Shown here in pieces: positions 1 to 6,945 of a DNA stretch of 64,000 nt. The DNA is taken from the NCBI RefSeq assembly GCF_902729405.1, contig NZ_LR746496.1, positions 1,736,001 through 1,800,000 on the forward strand, given 5' to 3'. Source of the stretch: Acididesulfobacillus acetoxydans. GTDB lineage: Bacteria; Bacillota; Desulfitobacteriia; Desulfitobacteriales; Desulfitobacteriaceae. Each line of letters begins with the position of its first letter. The stretch's first letter is position 1. The notes under the pieces were generated by a model. The model had not been told where the DNA came from and did not search any database. It saw only the letters and a program-made list of their open reading frames with translations. Position numbers and translations under genes: made by a program.

Positions 1-1367
1 GTTGCTGACAGAAAACGGTTTCGGCTGGCTATCCAGTAGACAAGCGCTGCAATAAGCATAGTGGGGTAGGTGGCGCCGATACCTGCGATGAACCACGGGA
101 TTTGTTTGAGGATGAAGTAGACGACAACACCCAATACCCAGACACCTAAGGCGGTCCAGTTGACGCCATTGCTGAACCAATAGCGGCTTTCTCGGCGATC
201 AAGGTCACGGACATGATATTTCCGTTTTTTCAAGGTGAAGAAATCGATGATCATAATAGCAAAAACTGGGGCGAATACCATGCCGATATAATCAAGAAAG
301 GCAATGAAAGTATTGAGAAAGCTGGCCAAAAAAACCGGAACCAGAGTTACGAAGGCGGAAATGACAGTGACTGACCACACGGCATGCTTAGCTTTCAATT
401 TCGGGAAGATATTGGAAAGGGACATTCCGGCAGCCATTAAATTGACGGCGTTGGCCGTAGTGCTGGTCAAGACAATCACGACGAGGGCAAGCACACCCAA
501 GCCCAGCTTTGTGGCGATGGTACTGGGGTCAGAGTTGTTCGGATCAAACGTTCCGGTGATAATGGCAGTTCCGATTGCGCCTAAGATGCCAACACCTGCA
601 AACCAAAAGAGAGAAATGTTGGCGCCAATCATCGGAGCAATCATAGCAGAGGATTTATTCTTAGTATAACGAGTGAATTCGGCAATTGCTGGTACCCAAC
701 CAAGACTAAAGGCGGCCATGGCATCCATAGCCGATCCTAACGGCATAGCTTTGCCGGCAGGAGGTTGCCAGGTCAGGATCTCGTGCAAAGGGATATGCTG
801 AATCACGACTACCGACTCCCACATGCCTAGGATAAGGAGAAGGACGACTCCTATGCGTTCTACGATTTTTACGGAGTGATGTCCGACTGCGACGGAGATG
901 AGGTGCAACACACTCATGATTAAGATTCCCAGGACCAACACCTTGCTTGCGCCGGGTTGCCCGTAGGCGGGCCAGCCGAAAGCCTCGGCCGCGATAAATG
1001 AGATAGAGATAGAGGCAATAAAGGTATTGACGGCAGTCCAGCCGATAAATTGGGTGGCATTGAGCACGGATGGGAGATAACTGCCGCGGATGCCAAAGGA
1101 TGGCCGGGTTAAGGCCATCGTTCCAACACCGGCTTTGAAGCCGATGTAACCGATAAGGGCCATGATTAAATAAGCTATCGGATTGGCTACCAAGGTTACT
1201 AAGACGGCTCCGCCAAAAGCCGCTCCGGCAACAACGCCGCCGATGAACCAGGTTCCGTTATTTCCGTTCGCGCCAATCCAAGTAGCGAGCATATCCAAAA
1301 AGCCGATGTCGCGATGGTCGTCAGGTACCGGCTCCAGGGTTCCATATTCGATTCGTTCTTCCGTCAT
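1..1367 (-). CDS. codB: NCS1-family cytosine/purine permease (CodB-like), C-terminus cut by window
   Basis: Secondary transporter of the nucleobase:cation symporter-1 family, predicted to import cytosine or a similar base across the cytoplasmic membrane. The frame from the ATG at 1367 stays open to the window edge (about 455 codons), so the C-terminus is missing. Visible are the N-terminal stretch IGANGNNGTWFIGG, many hydrophobic segments and the conserved-looking VPAIAEFTRYTKNKSSA. It is already longer than E. coli CodB (419 aa), so another NCS1 base (hydantoin, allantoin, uracil) cannot be excluded. A GGGGG ribosome site lies about 8 bases before the ATG. It follows the cytosine deaminase gene by 18 bases, clearly in one operon, and that pairing is the main reason for calling cytosine. 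Confidence 0.85.
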   Translation of the reverse strand, partial: MTEERIEYGTLEPVPDDHRDIGFLDMLATWIGANGNNGTWFIGGVVAGAAFGGAVLVTLVANPIAYLIMALIGYIGFKAGVGTMALTRPSFGIRGSYLPSVLNATQFIGWTAVNTFIASISISFIAAEAFGWPAYGQPGASKVLVLGILIMSVLHLISVAVGHHSVKIVERIGVVLLLILGMWESVVVIQHIPLHEILTWQPPAGKAMPLGSAMDAMAAFSLGWVPAIAEFTRYTKNKSSAMIAPMIGANISLFWFAGVGILGAIGTAIITGTFDPNNSDPSTIATKLGLGVLALVVIVLTSTTANAVNLMAAGMSLSNIFPKLKAKHAVWSVTVISAFVTLVPVFLASFLNTFIAFLDYIGMVFAPVFAIMIIDFFTLKKRKYHVRDLDRRESRYWFSNGVNWTALGVWVLGVVVYFILKQIPWFIAGIGATYPTMLIAALVYWIASRNRFLSA

Positions 1368-1385
1368 CCATTATGCCCCCTTTCG

Positions 1386-2651
1386 TTATTTTACCAGGCG
1401 GATTGTCTCGGTCTTGCCGCCCAATACTACGTGTTGCTCTACGGGACGGCTGGTGGCGATAACTTTGCCAAAGCGTATTGAATAGAGGCACTCCGCTTCT
1501 AAGCGCAAAGCCTCAATGGGATCGCTGGCGTTCAAAATAATAAAGTTGGCGGGGTGTCCCTCTGAAATCTCATAATTCGGTATATTCATCACTTTAGCTG
1601 AGCTAGATGTGATCATTTTGAATACGTCGAGCATTTGTTGCCGCCCTGTCATTTGGGTTACATGCAGAAGCATGGAAGCGGCCATGAGCATGCTGCCTTT
1701 GCCCAGTTGGTACCACGGATCCATGATTGAATCATGTCCGATGGCTACAGTAAGGCCGGCTTCGTTAAGTTCTTTGACACGGGTCAGACCCCGTCGCTTG
1801 GGATAGGTGTCAAAGCGCCCCTGCAAAACTATGTTGTCGAGCGGGTTGGTGATCAGGTTGAGCTCAGCCTTCTTTAGCCAGCCTATGAGCTTAAAAGCGT
1901 AGGCGTTGTTATAAGAGTGCATGGCGGTGGTGTGGCTGGCTGTGACTCGTCCCTGAAAGTCTTTCTCTAAGGTTAAAGCGGCCATGTGTTCAATAAAGCG
2001 GGACTGTTCATCATCTGTTTCATCACAGTGGATGTCGATAAGCTTGTCATATTTCCGGGCAAGGGCAAAGGCAAAATCTAAAGATTCCAAGCCATATTCC
2101 CGGGTGATTTCGTAATGGGGAATACCCCCGACTACGTCGCAACCTTGCTCTATGGCTTCGGTCATGAGCTCTCTGCCGTTGGGATACGAGGGAATCCCCT
2201 CCTGCGGAAACGCAACGATTTGGATATCGGCGATTTCCTTAATTTCTTCCCGCAAATCCACCAAGGCGTGAAGCGCCGTTAGATTGGGGTCACAGACATC
2301 CACATGCGTGCGTATGTGTTGGACGCCCTGGACGACTTCCCAGAGGACCGCTTTTTTTGCCCGCATTTTTACATCATCGTAAGAAAGCGCGGATTTACGC
2401 CTGTTCCAGAGGGCGATGCCTTCCAAGAGAGTTCCGGAATGATTCCAATCAGGTTCACCCGCAGTTAGGACGGCGTCCAGATGAAGGTGAGGGTCAACGA
2501 ACGGCGGGGAAAGAAGATTCCCGTGGGCATCGATTTCTTGTAGGGCACTCGCCTTAAGGCTGGGAACGATTGTTATAATCCGGCCATGCTCCACGCCAAT
2601 ATCGACAAGAACATCTTTTATTTTTGCCTGTCGAATGATCAAATCCATCAT
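1386..2651 (-). CDS. codA: Cytosine deaminase (CodA-type amidohydrolase)
   Basis: Hydrolyses cytosine to uracil and ammonia in the cytosol. About 421 aa, against 427 in E. coli CodA. Metal and active-site motifs of the amidohydrolase superfamily appear in order: VDPHLHLDAV (HxH) near residue 55, DIHCDETDDEQ near 210 and IGHDSIMDPWY near 310; the His-Cys-Asp-Glu and His-Asp-Ser blocks are the CodA versions. A GTG two codons upstream (2657) is possible, but GAGAGG sits 5 bases before the ATG at 2651, which is preferred. First gene of the codA-codB operon. The upstream region carries a perfect LacI-type palindrome at 2807-2820. Supplies uracil to the rest of the island. Confidence 0.9.
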   Translation of the reverse strand: MMDLIIRQAKIKDVLVDIGVEHGRIITIVPSLKASALQEIDAHGNLLSPPFVDPHLHLDAVLTAGEPDWNHSGTLLEGIALWNRRKSALSYDDVKMRAKKAVLWEVVQGVQHIRTHVDVCDPNLTALHALVDLREEIKEIADIQIVAFPQEGIPSYPNGRELMTEAIEQGCDVVGGIPHYEITREYGLESLDFAFALARKYDKLIDIHCDETDDEQSRFIEHMAALTLEKDFQGRVTASHTTAMHSYNNAYAFKLIGWLKKAELNLITNPLDNIVLQGRFDTYPKRRGLTRVKELNEAGLTVAIGHDSIMDPWYQLGKGSMLMAASMLLHVTQMTGRQQMLDVFKMITSSSAKVMNIPNYEISEGHPANFIILNASDPIEALRLEAECLYSIRFGKVIATSRPVEQHVVLGGKTETIRLVK

Positions 2652-2806
2652 TAACACCTCTCTTATTTATTTTAGATTTAGGACATTGGGTAGAAGTCAT
2701 TCAAAGAATTTCAAACCGTGTTCTCTCGAGCTGAACTAACAAATGGTTGGATGCCTGAAACTAGAAAATCGGTGGCGACATGAGGATGTCCTCCCTTCCA
2801 GAACCT

Positions 2807-2820
2807 TGTAACCGGTTACA
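2807..2820. promoter_or_regulatory. LacI-family operator, perfect palindrome
   Basis: TGTAACCGGTTACA is a perfect 14-base palindrome with the central CG typical of LacI/GalR operators. It lies about 155 bases before codA. The LacI-family regulator at 4169-5197 is the obvious candidate to bind it (inference). Confidence 0.75.
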
Positions 2821-2936
2821 TTTTTCCACTAAGAAAGTTCTTCTTTTTATACTTTAGGGTATCGATCAGAATATTCAGCATTTACAAAAGAAGACATTCC
2901 GGAATATTAAGAGACGGTTAGTGAGGCTTAGTCAAA

Positions 2937-2950
2937 TGTAACCGGTTTCG
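2937..2950. promoter_or_regulatory. Second LacI-family operator, imperfect
   Basis: TGTAACCGGTTTCG repeats the left half and core of the palindrome at 2807-2820 (11 of 14 bases identical). Centre-to-centre distance is 130 bases, so the pair may act together on the codAB promoter. Confidence 0.55.
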
Positions 2951-3035
2951 CATAGTATATCTGATTTCCCTCGGATAGTCTATTGTAAACACGACCCAAA
3001 TTTTACGCGGGCTTATTGTAAGGATATAACAAATC

Positions 3036-4151
3036 CTACTTCCATTCTAGAACAAATGCTTTATCCGGGCATACACTTAAACACAAACCGCACCCTGTAC
3101 AAAGATTCTGGTCAACAGTCACTTTGAATTTGCTTTTGTGGACGGCTTTGTAAATACAGCCTCGAACGCACAGATTGCAACTTAAGTCGGAGCACCCCTG
3201 CAAAGCCTTGGCGACATAGGGCTCAACTTTTATCTCTTCAAAAGATTTGAGGGATTGAAGGGCCTTGCCCCGGATTTGACCAAAGTCTGCCACGTTGTGT
3301 TGCATCAGCCAAGTTTCCAGATCGTGAATGATTTTGCTCAGAGAGTCCAGGCCGTTTAAGATTAAGGAAGTGCATAATTGAACGGTGCTTGCGCCGAGCA
3401 TCATATATTCGAGGACATGATGGGAATTGCTGATTCCGCCAATTCCGCAGACGGGGATTTTTGCGGCCTGCGAGATAAGCGCCACTGCAGCCAAGCCGAT
3501 GGGTCTGACAGGAGGGCCGGAATATCCCCCATATGTGGATAAGAGAGGCCTTCCAGATTCGAGGTCAACACCGATAATCGCGCGCACGGTATCAATGGCG
3601 CTCACGGCCGATGCCCCAGCCTGTTCTGCCGACATAGCCATTTTGGCCATGTTGGTGACGTTGGGCGAGAGTTTGACCATCACGGGTATGTTGACTCTCT
3701 GGACGACACTCTTCGTAAACGAATAAAGTTGCGCAGGATCGGCGAAGAGTCCTTCGAGGCCTTCACCGTGGGGGCATGCTACTCCTAATTCAATGGCATC
3801 TGCCCCGAATTTTTCTACCCGAAGGGCAATATCAGCCATTTCCGACGGGGTATGGGCCAATATATTGGCAATAATGACGGCTCCGTGGCTTTTGGCGTAG
3901 CGGATCTCATGTTCCCAAGCTTCTAAGCTAAACTCTGTATAGAGTTCGATATTTTGCATGCCTTCGCCCAGCGCCGCCAAGCGGGGGCGGACTTTCGGCC
4001 GGATTTCGTTGACGATGGTTTTGGTAACCACGGCCCCCGCTCCGGCCTCAACGGCTTGCCGCAGCATTTCGCCGGTCGCAGTAAGGGGCCCGGCCGCCAC
4101 CATGATTGGGTTTTTGAGTTTGAGTCCCATGAAGTCCACAGCAAGGTCCAT
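3036..4151 (-). CDS. preA: PreA-like dihydropyrimidine dehydrogenase subunit with C-terminal 4Fe-4S domain
   Basis: Flavin (FMN) TIM-barrel protein of the dihydroorotate/dihydropyrimidine dehydrogenase family, predicted to interconvert uracil or thymine and the dihydro form. About 371 aa. The barrel (residues ~1-300) shows AIELGVACPHG and, near 240, VCGIGGISNSHHVLEYMMLGAS, the phosphate-binding end of the FMN site. The tail carries two cysteine sets for 4Fe-4S clusters (CSDLSCNLCVRGC and CTGCGLCLSVCP). Known PreA works with the NADH-oxidising PreT; none is in this window, so a ferredoxin partner is plausible. The ATG at 4151 has GAGGGG 10 bases upstream; an alternative ATG at 4169 overlaps the stop of the lacI-type gene (TAATG). 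Co-transcribed with that regulator. Confidence 0.8.
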   Translation of the reverse strand: MDLAVDFMGLKLKNPIMVAAGPLTATGEMLRQAVEAGAGAVVTKTIVNEIRPKVRPRLAALGEGMQNIELYTEFSLEAWEHEIRYAKSHGAVIIANILAHTPSEMADIALRVEKFGADAIELGVACPHGEGLEGLFADPAQLYSFTKSVVQRVNIPVMVKLSPNVTNMAKMAMSAEQAGASAVSAIDTVRAIIGVDLESGRPLLSTYGGYSGPPVRPIGLAAVALISQAAKIPVCGIGGISNSHHVLEYMMLGASTVQLCTSLILNGLDSLSKIIHDLETWLMQHNVADFGQIRGKALQSLKSFEEIKVEPYVAKALQGCSDLSCNLCVRGCIYKAVHKSKFKVTVDQNLCTGCGLCLSVCPDKAFVLEWK

Positions 4152-4168
4152 ATAGGTTTCACCCCTCA

Positions 4169-5197
4169 TTAATTGAATATCTCTCGCAGCCGGTTCTCGT
4201 GTCCACACGATTTCCTCACCATAAGTTTCGGTTGAAGCAGGATTTTCTGGGTTGCGTCTTCACCTGCACCGCCATCAATATGATCGAAGAGCAGGCGTGC
4301 GGCAATTAAGCCCATTTTGTGCACCGGGTGGGATACGGTTGTTAATTTTGGCTCCACCAGGGCCGACATTCGGATATCGTCAAAACCGGCGACCGCCACG
4401 TCGGAAGGCACTCGCAATCCTTGCGCCTTCACGGCGTCGATGGCGCCTATGGCCATGAGATCATTGGCGGCAAAAATAGCCTGTGGTTTTTCAGATAAGT
4501 GCAAAAGGCGCATTGTACCGAGATACCCCCCTTCGATTTCATTGTCTCCTTCCACGATATATTTTGCTTCCACGGTTAATTGGGCTTCTCGTAAAGCCTT
4601 TTTAAATCCTGAAAGTTTTTCTTGGCTTTCCCATTGGATAGCGGAGCCGCTAATATGGGCAATCCGTTGATACCCGACTTCTAACAGATGATGGACAGCC
4701 AGATAACTTCCATAAGCATAATCTGTGTAAACAATATCTGCTTCCAAATCCTGACGATAGCGGCCCGTAAGGACAAAGGGAATGTTATACTCTCTGATCT
4801 GAAGCAAATTGTCGTTCGTCAACAGGGTTGACATCAGAATCAAACCGTCTACTCTGCGTTCAATGAGCATCGTCAGGTAATCCCTTTCTTTTGCTATATC
4901 TTCTTCGGTGTTGCAGAGCAGCACATTATAACCTTTTTGATGGGCAACATCCTCAACGCCTTTTGCCATTTCAGGGTAGAGCGGATTAACGATATTGGGA
5001 ATGAGTAGGGCGATGGTGCGTGTTCTGTTTAAGGCTAATCCCCGGGCCAGTCCATTGGGTGTAAAATGCAGTTCCTGCATGGCGGCCAGGACTGCATCGG
5101 CGGTTTTGGGCGACACGTTCGAGGCTCGGTTTAGGACTCGCGAAACTGTCGCAACGGAAACGCCTGCTTTTTTGGCTACATCTCGAATGTTTGCCAT
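4169..5197 (-). CDS. LacI/GalR-family transcriptional regulator
   Basis: Ligand-responsive DNA-binding repressor, 342 aa, full length. The N-terminus IRDVAKKAGVSVATVSRVLN is the classic LacI helix-turn-helix with hinge helix, and a periplasmic-binding-protein-like effector domain follows (NDLMAIGAIDAVKAQGLRVP near 250, and a DVAVAGFDD motif). It sits directly upstream of the PreA-like gene and divergent from the molybdenum-hydroxylase operon. Its promoter (5263-5290) and the divergent one (5372-5400) both contain TGACAACCG, similar to half of the operator at 2807. This suggests autoregulation plus control of both arms. The effector is unknown; a nucleobase is likely from context. Confidence 0.92.
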   Translation of the reverse strand: MANIRDVAKKAGVSVATVSRVLNRASNVSPKTADAVLAAMQELHFTPNGLARGLALNRTRTIALLIPNIVNPLYPEMAKGVEDVAHQKGYNVLLCNTEEDIAKERDYLTMLIERRVDGLILMSTLLTNDNLLQIREYNIPFVLTGRYRQDLEADIVYTDYAYGSYLAVHHLLEVGYQRIAHISGSAIQWESQEKLSGFKKALREAQLTVEAKYIVEGDNEIEGGYLGTMRLLHLSEKPQAIFAANDLMAIGAIDAVKAQGLRVPSDVAVAGFDDIRMSALVEPKLTTVSHPVHKMGLIAARLLFDHIDGGAGEDATQKILLQPKLMVRKSCGHENRLREIFN

Positions 5198-5262
5198 TTC
5201 CTCACCTCGATGTCACATTGACGCCACCTGGTTAGCTAGGCCTATTATAGCATGGTATTTTG

Positions 5263-5290
5263 ATTTTATGTGAGTTAACACGGTTGTCAA
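5263..5290 (-). promoter_or_regulatory. Sigma-A promoter of the LacI-type regulator gene
   Basis: On the minus strand TTGACA (5290-5285) and TAAAAT (5268-5263) are separated by 16 bases. AACCGTGTT starts right at the end of the -35 and resembles the LacI-type operator half-site AACCGGTT, so the gene may repress itself. Confidence 0.55.
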
Positions 5291-5371
5291 GGGTGGTTGT
5301 GAGCAGCCTCACGTCCAGGTGTTTATAACATGATCACAACAAATTATCAGTGAGTTTAGAGTAGTTTTACA

Positions 5372-5400
5372 ATGACAACCGGCGTGCGACTGGCTATACT
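5372..5400 (+). promoter_or_regulatory. Promoter of the molybdenum-hydroxylase/OXTCase operon, operator core in the spacer
   Basis: ATGACA (5372-5377), a 17-base spacer and TATACT (5395-5400). AACCGG (5377-5382) is the core of the LacI palindrome and lies at the start of the spacer, where a bound repressor would exclude polymerase. The leader to the first start codon is about 140 bases. Confidence 0.55.
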
Positions 5401-5491
5401 TGAAACAGCTTAAATAGGTTTTTGGGGTGGTGTAACGAGATAGTTTCGAGCGAAGCAGCTTTGGGGAACTGCGACAACAATAAGTATAGCC
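5392..5491. repeat. Long-range inverted repeat in the divergent promoter region
   Basis: GGCTATACTT (5392-5401) and its exact inverse AAGTATAGCC (5482-5491) are 80 bases apart. The left arm overlaps the -10 of the plus-strand promoter, so the pair is more likely two DNA sites than an RNA stem. Between them are small hairpins (TTCGAGCGAA at 5453 and GCAG/CTGC around 5457-5473). Confidence 0.5.
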
Positions 5492-5549
5492 GTAGGAGAT
5501 GACTGATGATTGGGGCCGCCGATTAGACTGGGAAAGAGGGAGGCTGACC

Positions 5550-6407
5550 ATGGATAGTGATTTTTTGTATATTAAACCCCCGTCACTTTCAGACCTCTTG
5601 AACCATTTGGAGTCCTGGGGAGAAAAAAGCAAAGTCTTGGCAGGGGGGACGGATCTCTTGGTTCTTTTGCGTCGTCATGACCTGAGTCCATCCTATGTTG
5701 TTGACATTAAGGGGATCGAGGAACTCCAAAGGCTGGAAGAAGTTGAGGGCGGGGATATCTTTTTGGGCGCAGGGCTTACGGTAAATGAAGCAGCTCATTC
5801 CGGCCTGGTGCAAAAACGTTATAAAGCCTTGGCTGATGCAGCCAATAAGCTGGCTTCTTATCAGCTGCGCAACCGGGCTACCGTGGTGGGAAACATCTGC
5901 AACGCTTCTCCGGGGGCGGATTTAGCGGGTCCCTTATTGGTCTTTGACGCGAAAGTACAGATTGTTTCGACCCAGGGGAAGCGTGAGGTTTTGCTTCAAG
6001 ACTTTTTTACCGGTGTGAAGAAGACGATTTTGCGTCCGCAAGAACTTCTCTACGGTCTTACCCTACCGGCTGTCACTGCGGGGGAACGCAGCATTTATCT
6101 CAAGCTAGCGCGTATTAAGGGGCATGACCTGGGAATCGTAGGCGTTGCGGGACGGTTGGACAGCCGGAAGAAGTTCCACTTGGCCATGTCTTCTGTCGCG
6201 CCGACCCCTCTGCGGCTCACGCGCCTGGAGGCGCTGCTCAATGGCTCGTCCCGGAGTGCGGAATTGCCGGATCAGGCCGCTGAGGCCGTGCAGGAGGAGA
6301 TTAGGCCGATTTCCGATGTGCGCGCTTCAGCTGCATACCGGCAGCATATGGCCGGGGTTCTCGTTAAACGCGTCGTCCAATACCTGGTTCAAGAAGGCGG
6401 TGAATAA
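5550..6407 (+). CDS. FAD-binding subunit of a xanthine-dehydrogenase-family molybdenum hydroxylase
   Basis: Medium subunit (CoxM/XdhB type, 285 aa) that takes electrons from the 2Fe-2S subunit onto FAD. AGGTDLLVLLRR near residue 35 and RNRATVVGNICNASPGADL near 110 are the two FAD-contacting loops of this family. The ATG at 5550 follows GGGAGG by 6 bases; an in-frame ATG at 5499 has its purine run too close, so the shorter form is taken. First gene of a long plus-strand operon; the next gene starts one base after its stop. The substrate of the holoenzyme is not readable from this subunit. Confidence 0.88.
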   Translation: MDSDFLYIKPPSLSDLLNHLESWGEKSKVLAGGTDLLVLLRRHDLSPSYVVDIKGIEELQRLEEVEGGDIFLGAGLTVNEAAHSGLVQKRYKALADAANKLASYQLRNRATVVGNICNASPGADLAGPLLVFDAKVQIVSTQGKREVLLQDFFTGVKKTILRPQELLYGLTLPAVTAGERSIYLKLARIKGHDLGIVGVAGRLDSRKKFHLAMSSVAPTPLRLTRLEALLNGSSRSAELPDQAAEAVQEEIRPISDVRASAAYRQHMAGVLVKRVVQYLVQEGGE

Positions 6408-6408
6408 G

Positions 6409-6945
6409 ATGTGTGCGGAGCATGAACATAAGGCTGCCCAGACATATCAGGATTCCGGTTTGCCTCGGGTACTTCTGAACTGCACGGTCAACGGGGAGAA
6501 CGTGTCACAGTGGATTGATCCGACTATGTCACTGCTGCACTTTTTACGCCACGAATTGAACTTGTTGGGTACAAAAGAGGGATGTGGAGAAGGCGAATGC
6601 GGAGCGTGCACGATCATTTTCAACGGCAGGGCCGTGAATTCCTGTCTGGTGCTGGCTCAGGAAGCGGAAGGAAGCCGGATTCTGACGGTGGAGGGTCTGG
6701 GTCAAGAAGGACAACTTTCCATCCTGCAGCAGGAGTTTATTAAAGAAGACGCCCTGCAATGCGGGTTCTGTACTCCGGGAATGTTGATGTCGGCGCGCGC
6801 CCTTTTAGACCGGAATCCTGAACCGGAGGAGGAAGAGATCAAGGAAGCTATAGCGGGCAACCTTTGTCGTTGTACGGGCTATTATCCGATTATTGAGGCG
6901 ATTAAGAAGGCTTCTGAGCGGGAAAAGGAGGCGAGTCAGCGATGA
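6409..6945 (+). CDS. 2Fe-2S subunit of the molybdenum hydroxylase
   Basis: Small iron-sulphur subunit (CoxS/XdhC type, 178 aa) relaying electrons from molybdopterin to FAD. Both cluster motifs are intact: the plant-ferredoxin-type CGEGECGACTI near residue 60 and the helical-domain set CGFCTPGM (near 120) with NLCRCTGYYP (near 155). The N-terminus has about 25 extra residues before the ferredoxin fold. Its TGA overlaps the ATG of the next gene (ATGA at 6942), so the two are translationally coupled. Confidence 0.92.
   Translation: MCAEHEHKAAQTYQDSGLPRVLLNCTVNGENVSQWIDPTMSLLHFLRHELNLLGTKEGCGEGECGACTIIFNGRAVNSCLVLAQEAEGSRILTVEGLGQEGQLSILQQEFIKEDALQCGFCTPGMLMSARALLDRNPEPEEEEIKEAIAGNLCRCTGYYPIIEAIKKASEREKEASQR

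Larger units (their letters stand above)
2652..3035 (-). promoter_or_regulatory. codAB control region
   Basis: A 384-base gene-free stretch between codA and the PreA-like gene, with no coding signal. It contains two copies of a LacI-family operator (annotated separately) whose centres are 130 bases apart, and AT-rich sequence between them (about 2830-2900) where a codAB promoter should lie. No unambiguous -35/-10 pair was found. The downstream site would then fall in the early transcribed region and the other upstream of the promoter, an arrangement suited to looping (inference). Confidence 0.5.

Noticed and set aside
5499-5549. Upstream start for the FAD subunit
   Set aside because: The purine run touches the ATG, and the extra 17 residues (DDWGRRLDWERG) do not resemble the family N-terminus; ATG 5550 has a well-spaced GGGAGG.
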